From Enoplolaimus lenunculus (lineage: Eukaryota; Nematoda; Enoplea; Enoplida; Thoracostomopsidae): a DNA stretch of 64,000 nucleotides. The stretch covers positions 1 to 64,000 of the forward strand of contig JASANG010003942.1 of the NCBI GenBank assembly GCA_030248215.1, in the 5' to 3' direction. Position numbers and translations under genes: made by a program. Under the pieces are notes generated by a model. That model was given only the letters and a program-made list of their open reading frames with translations, searched no databases and was not told the origin of the DNA. Positions 11,428 to 26,400 of this stretch are shown here, in pieces (positions within the stretch are counted from its first letter, which is position 1; every line of letters begins with the position of its first letter).

Positions 11428-14400
11428 GTACGCAAACCGTTGTATATATGGATTGCTTTGCGTTATTATAGTTTTGGAGTGTCCGCGCCCTAGAAAGCTC
11501 TTGAATTTGAATATTAGATTGCCTCACACCCTTGACACTACACTGATTTGGTCTCGCGACAGTTGGCGCGTTAAGGAAAATAAGTGATATGAAGACCAAA
11601 CGTGCCGAATTAACATCAAATCATTTGATGTATACATACGTGTCATACGTGTTTGGATTTCATGAAAAATACGTATAATCCGTTGCCATCCTCCACCCAT
11701 CCCACAACAAAATTATGTGTGCACAGTATATATTTCTCCTCGTTACTCTCAATATATAACGCACACCTCTCCTGGAATTGACGCCTGAGTAACTTGAATA
11801 CAGCCCCAAATTAAATTTGAAAACCACTGAATTTAACCGCGGCCAACCAGCGGATACCTTGTAGATCACGTTAAATAATGGGCCAATTGGCTTTAATGTG
11901 TGACGCTCCGTTTTTTTCTTACAGGAGTTGCAATCTTCGACTTCCTCGTGTGGATGGAAAAGACGTCGATTTGAAGAAACTTTACTCTGCTGTAACGTTG
12001 CATGGTGGTTGGAGCAAGGTTTGTTATGTTTTCCTATAGGTGATTAGGAGCGCAGTCTTATGCGCATTGTCGCTTCTAGGATTTTAGCGGATGCATTTTT
12101 TGAGTTTTCCTTGTTTCCAGGGTAACAAGTTGTTTAAAAGTTGTATTGTTTAAAACATAAAAAACATACTGCCGCATATTGTTGGATTTCGTTGTTTTAT
12201 TCGGCTTTTTCACGACCGAATCCGAGACTGAACTGCAAATTTTTGCCGAATCCGAATCCTAACCCTTATTGCCAACTTGTTTCTTTAAATTGTAAAAATC
12301 GGGTAAAGCAGAGCGGGAGGGCTGTTTGAGCAAAGTTTTTCGTAATCATGCATTTGCATACAGACTATCAATCAGATAGGATTGTGGTGCATATACTGCT
12401 TCACTATTCGATTCCGTTATTAATCTGTTCTTTCACAGGAATTTTCCGGTATTCTCAGTGTTGATAATTTTGACTTCCAAATATTAAAGTTGAATTTTAT
12501 GGCGGGTGGTTATGATGTTTTAGGTAACTCAGTGCAATAAATGGCCCGTAGTATGTAGAACAATTGGTATTCCGTCTAATTGCGCTAGTTTTGAGCATGC
12601 AATCAAGTTGCTATACATGCGGTAAGTCTATATCAAAGGTTTAAATTTATTACCTTAAATTGGGTGCGAGGAATTGAAATAAATTGTTTATAAACATCCA
12701 AAACAGATAAATGAATGGCTTGTTACTAATTAATTTGTATATTAGCTTTCCAAATATGACAGTTAATTTGGGGGAATATATCATTTTTATACGCGTTTGT
12801 GCGCTATTGGGTTTATGGTATTTTCGGGCGCGTGACAAATTTAAATATTGCGTTTAGAAGTTAGAACACTTTCAAATTAGTTACAAATCGATATTTAGTG
12901 GTTTAGTTATGTTATCTGTAACAGAGTAATGCTGCTATTATCTTATACCTGCGGGTTTACTTTACAATTGATCGTTGTTTATCATATATGCCATAAGGTA
13001 TTTGAGCATAAGGAACCTAAATAGGTACGTAAGTATTTCCGAGCTTCGTTCAATACATGTAATCCCACTAAGACTAGTGGTAAGTGGTTATCTTTAAATT
13101 CAATCGAATATCTAATTTTCATATATGTATATAATTCTGTTCTGTTGCAAAGCACTCGAATAGTTCGTTTGTGTCGGCAATTCTGGCGTTAATTTCAGAT
13201 ATTTAGCCCGCTTCGAATCTGAGAATTTATTCGGTGAAGATGTTTTGGAATGTGGCGACACACCAGGCGCATCTCGCTTGACACGCAGTATTTATTTGAC
13301 ATCTTATGTTCCGTCGTCTAATTTATCGACTAGAACTATAGGTATGTTACTGAACTGCAAGGTTCCATACCGAAAAAAGGATTGTCTAACATCCTGGCTG
13401 TAACTATGTATATATTTTTCTGTATTGTTTTGTTTAGGATTGTAGAAAACGGCAAAATATTTAACTGCTACGTCTTGGGTGGGCATTACACGATTTTAGC
13501 CCAGAAATTTAATTGTGTGGGACGTGAGCAGCCGTATGGATGAGGTTTCCTGGCCGTTCTCACAGGAGAATTCAGCCCGACAGGAAATAATATGAATTTA
13601 CGTATGTTAGCAATGACAAAATAAATTTTACATTTGTCAAAATTAATCTTTTTCTAAAACCGAATGACTCATCTGTTCTGACCCTGGTTTTATGGACATT
13701 TCATGAGGTTTCGTAGCATCATAGTGATGCTTAACCGGTGCAAAAAGAAGCTGGAGTTGCAGTTTTCCTTCACTTTTTCTCCCAGTATCATGTCCTTAGA
13801 CGTTATAATATTACGTACAACCTAAGCGGTATTAAAGTGTGAAAGTTTCAAAGATGTTTTATTTATCTGCCAATACAATTGAGGTGTACAGGTAATCACC
13901 AGGCTTTCGAAAAATCTTAAAAAATATAGCCGATGCGCACAACCTTTTTAAGATTTTGGATTGGTGTCGTCATATGTATATCGTATCAAATAATTTCAGC
14001 GTACATATCGGTAATGAAATATTGACCGGTCTATACGTGATTTAGAACTAATTTTTGTCACAAAAATAATGAATTTCCCTAAATTTCTATAACGGAAACT
14101 GGAACGGATACCAATTGTTAACCGAAACATAAATTCGATTCGGTTACACTCTGCTGTAAACTTAGAAGAATCACGATACGCAATAAATATATACGCAAGC
14201 AAGCAAACATAAATGGCACCCAGTCAAGTATTACCGTTTAAGTTAAGTTTCATTGACACTGAGAACATGCAACTTGAGAACTCCTTCCCTTAACAGAAAT
14301 TGCGCCCAGAATCAGTCTCAAATTTCGAAAATTGGTTACACTCATATGGTTTCAGTCTGCTCAGTTTTAGCGCTTGTAAAGTATTTAAAAGCGTAAACAT

Positions 14401-17400
14401 TCAGCGTTCGCCCGAAGTAAGTAATCCTGCAGTTGTTGCAGTGCCCGGTAGACAATACGTCATCTGAAATAGCGACACCGGTGTTGGAAGGTTAAGATTG
14501 TTCTATTTAGTTTGGTAAGATATTTATATTGTCTGATGATAGTAAACAAACTGCGCAGAAGGCGGTGTGAAAATCATATCGTGGGAAAACAACGTGAGAA
14601 ATGCAGAACACGTGTCTGTCGTGTCGGGAGCTGACTGTTTTTGTTGATCTCGGGTATATGACGTATATATATATATATACGTACGTACTGTATATACCAA
14701 TGCTGGCTGTTGCGTAGTACTCAGTGTTGGCCGTGCTTCAATGCAGCCACGCCCACGATAAGTTGTACTGTCCAGTAGGTTGCAAAATATAAGGAAGCTG
14801 TCACATAAAAATAACCTGCTGGACACCAGAGTTAAAAATATATTTTTCCTAGTTAGCTTGCTTTCAGTATTAAAATTATATATAGGTACGTACGTTTTGG
14901 AAGTGAAATACTGGCTAAATGGCTACGCCCTGATACATACGTATATTCGTAGGATAATCTGCTATTCAGGCCAGTTACTAATTGGCCTAGGCCAATCAGC
15001 TATTTTAGGTAATTGCAGTTTGGCCTAGGCTAAATTGCTATTGAACTTATATGCTAATCAGATTTGATTTTATGGACAGATGCTATACCGTTAACCAATC
15101 AGCGTTGGTTTTACATCACTTGCTTTGCTAGATCTCATAATCGTCATTTGACCTTGCGCAGAATCGCAGATAGACGTAGGCCAATTGGTAATTGGCCTGC
15201 GCAAATAACAAATTGGCTTAGGCCAATTGGTAATTGGCCTGAATAACAGATTGGCCTACGACATATACTACGATTACAGGATTGCGCTCGTACGTACGTT
15301 ATATATTTTGATCAGATCATAGGTGATACGATTTTTATGAATGAAATGGTTTGTATCAGATGTCACTTGTATAAATGTCTGTCGTATCGTTTATTAATAT
15401 GTGAGAAATGGTGATTATTGTATGAACAATATATATATATGCATACTCTAACATATAACGTTTGCGTATGTATATATGTACGTACGTACGCACCATTTTC
15501 TTTATGATATGTAACTTTTTATGGCTCTTATTCAAACTTCGGAGTGGAATAAATACATCTACATATTGTAGATCAATTGTGTAAGTCTCTCATCGGATGT
15601 GTGTTTATTATATTTGTCCAATGCACATAGCTAAACTGTATATATATATATGTAAAGCTCACTATTGTGTATTCTACTGTTGTTGGTTACCATTGTTTAG
15701 CCAACCAGCAGCAGCAGCTGAAGAAAGTCTTTGTTTACTTTGTTGCCGTGAACATCAGTATGTTGACCAGTGCTTTGATTTAGTGTTGCATGATTCGCAG
15801 CCAGCATTTCAGTTCAGGAAGAACATGTGTGAAAGAAACTTTTTTATGGTCTTTCCTGTTGCCCCCCTCAGCGTGGGTTCACCCAAAAAATGGTCGAGTT
15901 TAATTTTTTTGATTTCCATATTTGACATCATGATTACTAAAGTTGGACAAATTATATGACTTTCGGCGCAGCTTGCATGGTAAGATAAACTGATTTGGCG
16001 TCATCCTGAATCTCTGGCAGCGGGACAAATCATCTATTTGACCATACTCGGTAACCGATCGTCATATTTCCGAAAATCAGCACTATTCGACTCAGCTCCG
16101 CAAACTACGTCGAATAATATATAACATATGATCTTTTTGCCAAAAAATTATCGGGTCGCGAGGGTTAGCTCAAATTGCACACATTTTTAAGATCGGTCTG
16201 TTCTGAGGTAACCGCCGGCTAAGGAGATAACGGAAAAAACTCTTTTTTGACCTTTAGGATTCTAAAAGTTATTCTAAAGCCTAATAAACTTGTTTTTTTT
16301 CTTCCCTCTTCGAAAGTTTCGGGATGGCATCTACATATGTCCGGCTCTGCGAGTCAGCATTGGAAAAATCGGCACAACCCCAATAAACCGGCTATAGATG
16401 CCTGTTGTTTGCCAGATGTTAAACTGGAACCGAATATTCGGTCGATCCCGGATAGAAGCTACCAAATTTGCTAAAATTATATAGTTCAAATATTAGAATG
16501 CGCAAAATCTCTAATTTTATCGGTACAATTTAACATAATATACTCATCAACTTTCGTAATTAATACGTACCTCTCGATTTCATTTTGGTGAAATCTTTAT
16601 ATACGTATTTTTAATTTTTAGTAGAATTTAATCGCGATCCATACTGAATTTTAGCTCTAAATACTAATTAATTTCTAAATTACACATTTATATATATAAT
16701 GACCATAAGAAACTTTTGACAAACAAAGGTTCTTATGTTCTTTTTTTTCGGTTTTCAGTTTGTTCATTTTTTCGTGACAAACATAGCAAAATGCCTCATA
16801 AAAATTGAGCACGGCTATAACTATCGACTGGTTGTTCTAACGTGTAAATCAATAGCACCATAATAAAGAACTAACGATTTTGCTTAGAAAAATTACTAAC
16901 TGTATATTCTAAGCTAAGCCATTGTTCTCAAATGTGATTAGCACCTATCACCAGTTGGTGATAGGTCCTGTAACTTTGGAACCAGCGTATAGTAAGGTTC
17001 GAAATTCAGCACGTTGTTTGCGTTTGATTTGTCCTACTTTGCACCAATTTTGAGATCTGCAACTGCAGATGTTCGTCAGTTTGAAAACCTATCGCTAATT
17101 GATGATAGGCGCTATACGCATTTGAGCGTATGGGCGCTAGATATAATTTATTTAGCATGCCCAAAAATAGTGCTCGGAAAATTTGCAATCATGTGATTTT
17201 TGAAAATGGAATTTTTTCAAATTTTTGGTATGTGGGTGTAGCAACGAAATAAATTGATAGCATCTTCTAGTAGTATTTTTAACGGGCTTTTCAACGGTAC
17301 CAAATCTTTTATGATTCGAGTACCGTGAAAGCCAGCCGTCAATGCTCTGTTCAGTATTTCATAGACATTTGAAAATGTACAATTTTTATAGGACATTGAT

Positions 17401-20400
17401 ATATACTTTCGTGGTTTGAAATTCTAGCCTTCCAAGGAATCAGTAACAAGCCGCAGAGTTGAACCATTCCATCTGCTGTACGTATCTTTGTTCAATACCA
17501 ATTTGTTGATTTCCGTCATTTTGGTGAATTTGTTTAAAGCTTATCTCTATGTCTGTACATACATATCATTGAAACATGCGAAATCCGGCTTTGCTGTATG
17601 CTGCATGCGTAGCTTATTGCGTATCGTTGAAAACGTATGTATTTGTTATGTGTATATGTCGTAGGCCAAACTGCTATTCAGGCCAATTACCAATCGGCCT
17701 AGGCTGATCTACTATTCGAAGCGAATAGCAGATATAGCAGATTGGCCTACGCCAATTAGTAATTCGCCTGAATAACAAATTGGTCTACGACATATATACA
17801 GCAAATGTAGAAACAAGTCATTAAGTAGTTGAGAGCACTATGTCTTAAGTATGTAATTTTCATTGAATTGAACTATGTACTTGATATCTGATGGCTGTCT
17901 GAAAAAATTTTTTCACTTGATTTAGGGGCAAACCCAGTTTGAAAGGGGTTTGCCAGCTGAGAGATCCTTCTCTCCGTTCAGTAGAAAACTCCCGGTGTTA
18001 CGTGTCTATTATGTTTTAGAGCAAGTCAGGCGGCAAAGCGGTTTTTATGGAAATGGTAGATCTAACGCTTACGCAAACGCTGCTTTCTTTGGGCTGGCTG
18101 GACTGTCGCGCGCATTGCAGTGCCAGCCGTACGCGCGACTAATGCGTTCTTTGGAATCTGGACTGCCAAACGAAGTAGATTTTGGTCTCAACGTTTGTGT
18201 GATTCTGAGCAGCTCTGGGCCTCATACACTGCAGCTGCAGCGATCGCCCAGGCTTCTTGATTTGTTGCTTGGTCATGCTGGAATTTTTTCTCACGGTAGG
18301 TAAACTGTTGATGATGCAAACAAATCGTCCCCGATCTGAGCAAAAGGCATATGCCTAAAACATACATTTTGAGATACGCCCAATGCAAAATTTTATTGGT
18401 GGGCGTGTTACTTTTAGGTAAGAGTAATGTTAAGGTGGCTACGTTTTATGTTAAAACGTTATGAATCTGTCACAGTTGTACGCTTTCAGTTATCTTTTTG
18501 GGCAAAGTTTAGTATTCAGTTTAGTCTTAGTGATGCGTATCGTAAATTAGTTTACCGTTGTTTAATGGCATTTCATAAAAGTTTATGATGTATACGTACA
18601 ATATACAAAGTATGTCCACATTTATACATGTTAAGGATAGGCGAACACCTTTTCAGAAATGGTTAAAATTCCAGTGATAATGCTTCTTCTTAAATCATTT
18701 AATTTCAGATGTGGATTCCTACCGTACGCTTTATGAAGAGCAATGGCGTTTAATCTCAAAATCTCGCTCTTTCTGTCAGGTAAAGTGTGTATTGATATGT
18801 ATGTAACAAGCATTATGGAGGTGTATAATTATTCCGAAAATGCGGCGATCAGTAAAAACGTTGGTGCGACACTGTGTTGGCGCTGCAGACAACAGGTTTT
18901 GAACCATGATTCAGTAACATTATACTGATAGTTGTTACAAAACTAGGATCATCGTTTTACAAAGTTCACCAAATCACGGTATTAAATACAACTGCTTCAG
19001 TTCGGTTGCAGTCTGCTTCAGTAACATTATACTGATAGTTGTTACAAAACTAGGATCATCGTTTAACAAAGTTCACCAAATCACGGTATTAAATACAACT
19101 GCTTCAGTTCGGTTGCAGTCTGCTTCCTTACAGTTATTCAACTGTTTGCGTGTTATTAATCTGGAATTGCGTTTTTTGTTTCATTTCAGTTTTGGCAACA
19201 CTCCGTTGACGACGCTGGTGTAAAAGATCTTATTGGATACCAAAAAGTCAACAGTGAGGGTTAGTTTGGAAAGCTTGATTTTATGTAAAGTATTTTTGTT
19301 ATTTTTATTTTTAATAGCAAATGACCTGTTATTTGAGAAAATGTTCATGGTACGTACGTATTAGGTAATGCTCAAAATGGTCTTTTGCTGTTAATTTGTG
19401 CATGTGGTTCGTCACACAGTATTGCTCTTTAATAAAGTCCGAATGGTGTGACTAGTTGCATACAGTGCAATAACCGCGTTGTGTCCTCTTGTATATTTTT
19501 TCACGCATTTAAAATGAAGGCTTAGGCAAGTGCTTATTCTTAGGCATTTGTAAGCCTGGCTCTCGCAGAATAATAGCAACGCAATTATGGATAGCTTTGA
19601 GAGTTTATGTTACGTATACACGAATTATTGAATTTTCTGTTGTAGAAATCACACCGCTTGGAATTGAACTTCCGGATGACATCGATGCAGCAGATGTTGC
19701 CGGCCAGCGAGTGCTTCAGGTTTGTTGGATGCTGATAAATATAAATTTAAGTTTGAACATTGTCAAAAAGAAGATTATTTCATTGTCTAGCAACTGCTGC
19801 TTCGAATTTGAATTTTTGGTTTGAGCAGAAACTAATTTTTAGATATAATAATAATATCAACTTGAAAACATTCATTCATTCATTCATAATTATATATGCG
19901 TTATAAAACACCATATTGTAAATAACCTGTATCGAACTCAAATGAATCGTACTTCCTTTAAGTGTAAAGACAGAAAATGTTCAGATTGTGGCAATTTGAA
20001 GTGTATGTATTAGGCTAGTCTGCTATTCAGGGTAACTACTAATTTACGTAGGCCAATCACAGACCGATTATCGGTATTCCATTGCGTTGGACCAAATAAT
20101 TGAATCTGATCGGATTATAAGTTCAGTTAGCAGTTTAGCCCAAACGAAACTGCTATTATAGACAAGGTGCAAAGCGAAACTGAATTTTAATGTGATCGGA
20201 ACAGGAAGCTTATACCGGAATTGCTGCAAGAAATTTTCATATCACATATTTTTTATATACTGAGTCTTATTTTATGTAATTAAAACACTCCAGATCTGTG
20301 TATTGCTTTAAAAGTGTAAAAGTGTTCTGTCGTGTTTCTATAATAGTTTCCATTTTATGTTATAAGAAATGCTTATTGAGAACTTGAGTACCGTTGTTAT

Positions 20401-23400
20401 TTAACTTCACAGAACTGCAGGCAATTTTTGCGCATAATTGCATTAAGTACAAGATGGAAACAATGATAAATTACGATTCCGATTATATCTGCAACGAGAA
20501 GTGAAACGGGAACTGGATTTGAATTGGAATAGGAATTGCGTTCGCACCCTGGTAATTTCGCAATTGGCCTGAATAGCAGATTGGCCTACGACATGTGCGA
20601 ATAAGGCAGTGGTTGACTTGAATCGAAGTTTGATACAAACATTTTTGGACTAATGCTATAACGTATGCGTAGCGGCTTAAGCGTTATAATCTGACAACAC
20701 ATACATGTATGCTTGGCATTGTGTTAGTGTTATGGTTTTTTACAGATTGCTTCTGTGCTTCGCAATTTGTCGTTTGAAATTTTCAATCATTCTACACTGG
20801 CCGATTCGAATACTATGTTAAAGTATGCAGCAGATTTTTTGTGTGTATGTGGGAGGGCAATTGAAATGCATTTGCAAGTGTTAAAGGCAGTGTCAATTCA
20901 AGCCGATATTTATTTATCAGACTTATTCTTTAATAGTGTTTAAGTAACAGTTTATGTTAAGTATAATTGTGGTTAATTGTTTATTTTTGATGCGCAAGCA
21001 GCATGGTTTTTGCCTGGGGTTGGAGGCTGGTTTTGAGACTCCCGTCACTGAGATTTGGCATTACTACCAATAGTGACGACGAAGTTGTATTTTAATTTGT
21101 ATTTCTGGCAACAGATTCATTTTGTCCTAACAGTTATTCGTTTGTAGAACACAAATAGAAGTATACTAGTAACCGGATTGCTTTTGGCGCGTTGATTATT
21201 TTTACTACATTTCTCTTTATAGGTTTTTGATAGCGTGTATTAGTTCCAAATGGCCTTCACTACAAGTAATGGCACTTGATACTCTAAGCAACATTGCTTC
21301 TGCGGTAAGCCATATTACGACACTCGGATGAAATGTGTTTTGTATAGGCTGTAGCTGCCCAATGTCTTTGGTGATGGGTTCCGAAAAAACTAGATCAGCT
21401 GAAGCAGAAATATATTAGTGAGATTGTTCGTATTTTTATTCGTGAAACCTTTAGAGGTTAGATAAATTGTACTACATTTTCGATTGATTGTTATAAAAAA
21501 ATTGGTAATAATATACGATTTTATGAAGACAAAATAAGCTCGAATTCGAGAAGATTTCATTTATAGATGGTTTTGGATTCGCGAGAGTGTTGGACTACAC
21601 AAATTTTGTTCCAAAAACTTCACGAGTGCCTATTTCGCGAAGATAAATTTGTCATTACACGAGGTAAGTAAGCGCCATTATATTACGACAGTTTGTACAA
21701 AATACCTGTAAACCAGAAGTAGAGGGGGATTTTGTAACTGTGAATCGTATTGGTACATATACTCAGTCTACCATAAACAACTAAAATTTTGGAGTTATGT
21801 GTTATAATTGCTCAATGATTGGGCTCCTAATGCTCGCTGGTTACTGTTACGTTTTATTCGCTCTGGTTTTGATTTGTTATTATGAAAACAATGTTTTTAG
21901 TTGTTTTGTATGTAGTATATTAACATTTCAGTGCTTGAAATAATCGGAAATCTGTGTTCGGAACAGCGTAACGAAGATGTGCTATGCGATTTTATGAACG
22001 ATGCAGTGCTGGAACGTCTAGTTTCATTACTATACGTTAAGGATATCATGCTTGTTGTTTATTTGCTGGAATGCTTATATCAAATCAGCGAACTTGGACA
22101 ACCGCTTGCAAGACGTTTGGCAGTGTTGCCTCATGCTATTGGTTAGTTGCGTGGTTGTGTTTAGTTAGTTAAATTGTCTGTGTTTCAAGGGTGTCCACTT
22201 CCTGGAAGATCATTGCTCTGTTGTTTTAAAATGTTTGGAGTTTTACCTTGCTTGTGAATAAATCTGTTAAACACTCCAAATACCGCCATTTGACTGCTGC
22301 ACGCATTTACTAGTATTTTGTTGTTGTTCATAAATTTGGCAATGCAATTTTACAATGCTAAAAATTTTAATGCTATGCGTGCACATTGTTTTTCTGTTAT
22401 CACTAGCGGTACGTTGAGAAATGGTTTTCAAATAAATTCTGTTCGTGCCTAGCAAAATAGTTTAGTTGTTTACTATATTATTATGGAATTAGTATTCAAT
22501 TATTGTAGAAAGCCTGATATCGTTGATCACTATTGAAGCAGTTTCATTTGGAGCAACTGGTCTGCTAGGAATGAAGGTCGTTGAGTACAACCTTCCAAGT
22601 AATGCAGTTTCTAATTCGGGCGTATCAAATCATCAGCAATTCCAACATCACCAACAATACAGCCATCATCTGCCTTCGAATCCGGCCAGTCAAATAAGAG
22701 CAAACAATTTGCAACTACAGCAGCAGCATCATCATCATAATCAACAACAGCAGCAGCAACAACAAAAACAACAACAACAACCACAGCAGCAAAGGATATC
22801 GTTTACACTGACTCAACAGCAACAACAGCAACAATATCGTCATTCGCTAGTTAACCCGGTCGAGTCGACAAAGTATCAATTAGCATCGTATCAGAGCAAC
22901 GGTACACGGGCACAAGCCCCTCTAACCGGGTTGTATCCTAACCAAATAGTTCCTGCCAGGCCTTTGTTGAAGCAACCTGCTTCGGTCGTTTTACACCCAA
23001 AGTTAGCGGTAACCCCTCAGCATGACTTTGAGTGTTCAGACACGCATTCACAACAACATCCGCAACAACGTCAGCAGACAGGAAATATTGGATCCCATGC
23101 TCAACAGCAGCGTGTTGTTGCAGTTAGCGCGACCAATTCCGACTATGATCTCAGCACAGTCATAAGTTCAAGCTGCAGGCAACCTGGAAGTGCAACTTCT
23201 CAGTCGCAAAACCAAGAAGTTCTTCCTTACGGGAATCCTGTGGTGGCAACGCCTCCAATTCTTCCGTGCACGCGTATTGCTGCGACTAATCCAACAAATA
23301 TTTCCAACGATCAAAATCAAAGCAGTAGTTTACTCACACACTTTGGCTGTTCCACTACAACGCTTGATGGCATAAATAGAGATATCGCTCAAAATGTAGA

Positions 23401-26400
23401 CCACGAAGTGCAGTTAACCAATAGAACAGTTGCTGCCGCCGATGACAATAGTAAACCTGTATCAAAATTAACCGGTCAGTTACCATGTAAAGAAGATACA
23501 ATGTCCGCATCTGCTGCTAACAACCATAGATTAAGGCAACAGATTGTTACCAGTAAGCAAGAATGTTGTAATGGCAGTGAACTTGATTCAGTGCCTAACC
23601 TAGTATCGGATTCGAGTGCCAAACCTCCAATTGTGAATTCTGACGTGTGTTATAATGCACGGGACGCCACAGTAGTGGATCATATTTCTACAAATGATCA
23701 ACCATGTGCCGCTCATGGATTAGATTTAAAACAGAGGGTGAGTTAATTTTTTATGAAAACGTAAAAGTTTGTATGTCTTCGTGTGTAGCTCGGTCGGTGG
23801 TTAAATCAGTGGACTGGTATTCTATACGTCGTGGCTTTGAACCACGCCTGTTAGTCATCCACGTGACCAATTTCTGACAATCGTGCGATAATGTTCACGT
23901 TTTGTCGTGACAGTACGGGTACATTGGAACGCATTTTTGCACATAGTTAATAAGAATTAAATGGAAAACTGGTCAAAATTTAGACATCTATTTAATTAAA
24001 CCTAGAACGCCCAACATAAGTGCTTGGCACAGTTCCAACTAGCTTTTGCATTCTCATTGTATGAGAAATAGGTCAGCGTTGCAAATATTGCAACTACTTT
24101 GACTAGTCCGTTTTACTTTCTATTTCACGCTATTTTTTAGGAAGTATGCTCAGTGTCCAAAAAGGAGGTTGACAATTTTTGTGCGTCAACTTCGATTCTC
24201 AATTCACCTACAGGTACCTTGATACCGTCAGTATCTTGCTGCAGCAGCGTGAGTTCAGGGAGAACAAACGATTCCGCTATTGTAAAGAGCACCAATTCAA
24301 TTCCAACTGGATCTCAGTCGAACACAAAAAAGGTATCTTGGCCTCGTTCTCCGTTGACTACTGATGCATCATCTGCAACGTCCAGTTCTGAAGATATGGT
24401 TACTGATGCGACGACCAAACTTGCGGAATCGTGGTAATTAATTTAACGGTTTCACTCCTACCATTCAAGCATACAATCATGTGATATTTAAGAAAAACCG
24501 CAAGTATTTCATGTACACTATGACGTGTAATGCTTGTTGTTCTTATCACATGTGTGCGGGTTGTGTATTTTAAGGTACAACCGGATATCCGCTCCAGCAT
24601 TTCACATCGTCAGATATTTATTGCTGAAAAGTATGCCGTAACTGATATATAAATACGTACATAATACTGTTAAATATGACCGTAGTCAAGACCCTAGTAA
24701 AATAAAATTATAACATATATAATTATATAATAAGTAGTACTACATTACGATGATTAAGTTTATCTTCTTGTGAAATATCTTCTTAAGTGTCCGGCCCCGG
24801 CGACTGTCGGAGCGGATACTGCAGTATCCAGCGCTGGTATTTTTGGTATCCTGTTGAATCGTGGTGTACACGGAGTTTAGTGAATAATGTTTACAGGTTA
24901 ATTCAACAGTGTGACAATGATGAGCAATGTGTTTTACCGTATCAAACGCTGTACTCGAGCTACGTAGATTTTATGCGTGCAATCAATCACTCCAAAAACA
25001 TTCTGGTATCGGATGAATTGATACAAATCCTTAGGTTTGTAATGCAATGCTTATTTGATTTTATATAATGTGTAAAAATCAGGGTAATGGACATTTGTTA
25101 TTTGCACACTCAGTTTGCTATAGTTGTCTCAAGCTATCTATCTACAGGTCAGTTTGATAACATAAACAAAATATCCTTTTGTTTCAGAAGAACGTTTCCG
25201 TCGTGCGTTTGCATATCATCTCCTACTGCATCTGATCCAGCTAGCATAAAGCTTAGTGGTGTAAAATTTTTGGGCCTTGCGCCAAACGTTGTTAAAGATG
25301 TGTTGCTTTCGTCGATAAGACCGTTCACGAGTAGTATTATCACCACACAACAGGCGACATCTGCAGTTGAAAATCAACCTTCTGTGCCCCACCAAAATGC
25401 TTCTGATATTCAAGCCGAAACTGCTGATTGTACTGCGAAATCGAATCTGAGACCAAACAATGTAACGACTGATGTTAACGTACCCTCGAGCAACAACAAC
25501 AGTAACAACAACGATAACAACACTGGTGAATTTTCAATCACGAGCAGTTCTGTTGAACAGCGGTTTTCGGTATCAGAAACAACTGCTGCATTAGATAGCA
25601 CAGATTCATGGCAAGATTCAGTCGCTCAGGTGCCAGCTCAGATATCACACCACCAAAAGAATAATTGTTACATTAACAGTAAGAAGCCTGATGAGCTCAG
25701 CTCAATTCGCTCAGAATCTCATGCAAAGAGCTTCAGTAATAGCACTCCTGACGCCGAAGTACATTGTCAAATAGACCGTTGTGGTAACTCTGAGGAGCGT
25801 CACGATACCAATATTTCCAGCGCGATTAGTAGTGTGATGCGGCAGCCAAAGGTTAGCGAGGTTTGCGATCCCAGACATATCGGAAATGGATCTATTGATC
25901 ATCAACCATTTGAAGGGTTTGATGATGAGATGCCCGTGGCGCCACAACAGCCATGCAATCCCGTGGTGAAAGCAATTAGCCTCCAGGAATCATGCCAAAC
26001 GCAAACAACAGCAGATATGACTTGTCAAAATCATGAAGAAAATGGATTGGAAGTTGGCGCTGTGAACGACAAAGTCTTGTTGTCGAAAGAGTTTGGCAAG
26101 CATGGTGAGATAATAATACTGAATGAAAAAACACTTTTAAAGACAACAATAATTAATGAAAAGACACAACTTTTAAATGGAGACATCGCTGTCGCAGATT
26201 CGAGCATGATTAATGTTGTTAAAAGCAGTCCAGATGAACAACTAACAGCAACAGATGGTGCTATTTCCGGTGTTAAACACACACTAGCACAGGCCAGGCT
26301 GCCAAGTGTTCCATCAGCAGCTGTAATTTTGATCAATGGTCACGCGGAACGTATCACTGCAAGTGAACTGAAAGCGAGAACAACCATATCAGATGAAACG

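Larger units (their letters stand above)
8838..15016. repeat. Right arm of the giant inverted repeat
   Basis: Mirror of 1 to about 6340. This arm is continuous with the rest of the ARID2 gene and keeps all splice signals of exons 1-4, so it is the better representation of the locus. Its outer end lies inside a GGCCTA fold-back element (14940-15275). Confidence 0.93.
13342..17956 (+). other. ARID2 intron 4, crowded with fold-back elements
   Basis: A 4.6-kb intron covering the outer end of the right arm and unique sequence beyond it. It holds a hAT-like element near 13830-14160, a GGCCTA fold-back at 14940-15275, a CACCTATCACC fold-back at 16927-17126 and another GGCCTA fold-back at 17653-17796. 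A possible extra exon at 15701-15757 is discussed among the findings. Nothing else coding was recognised. Confidence 0.6.
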
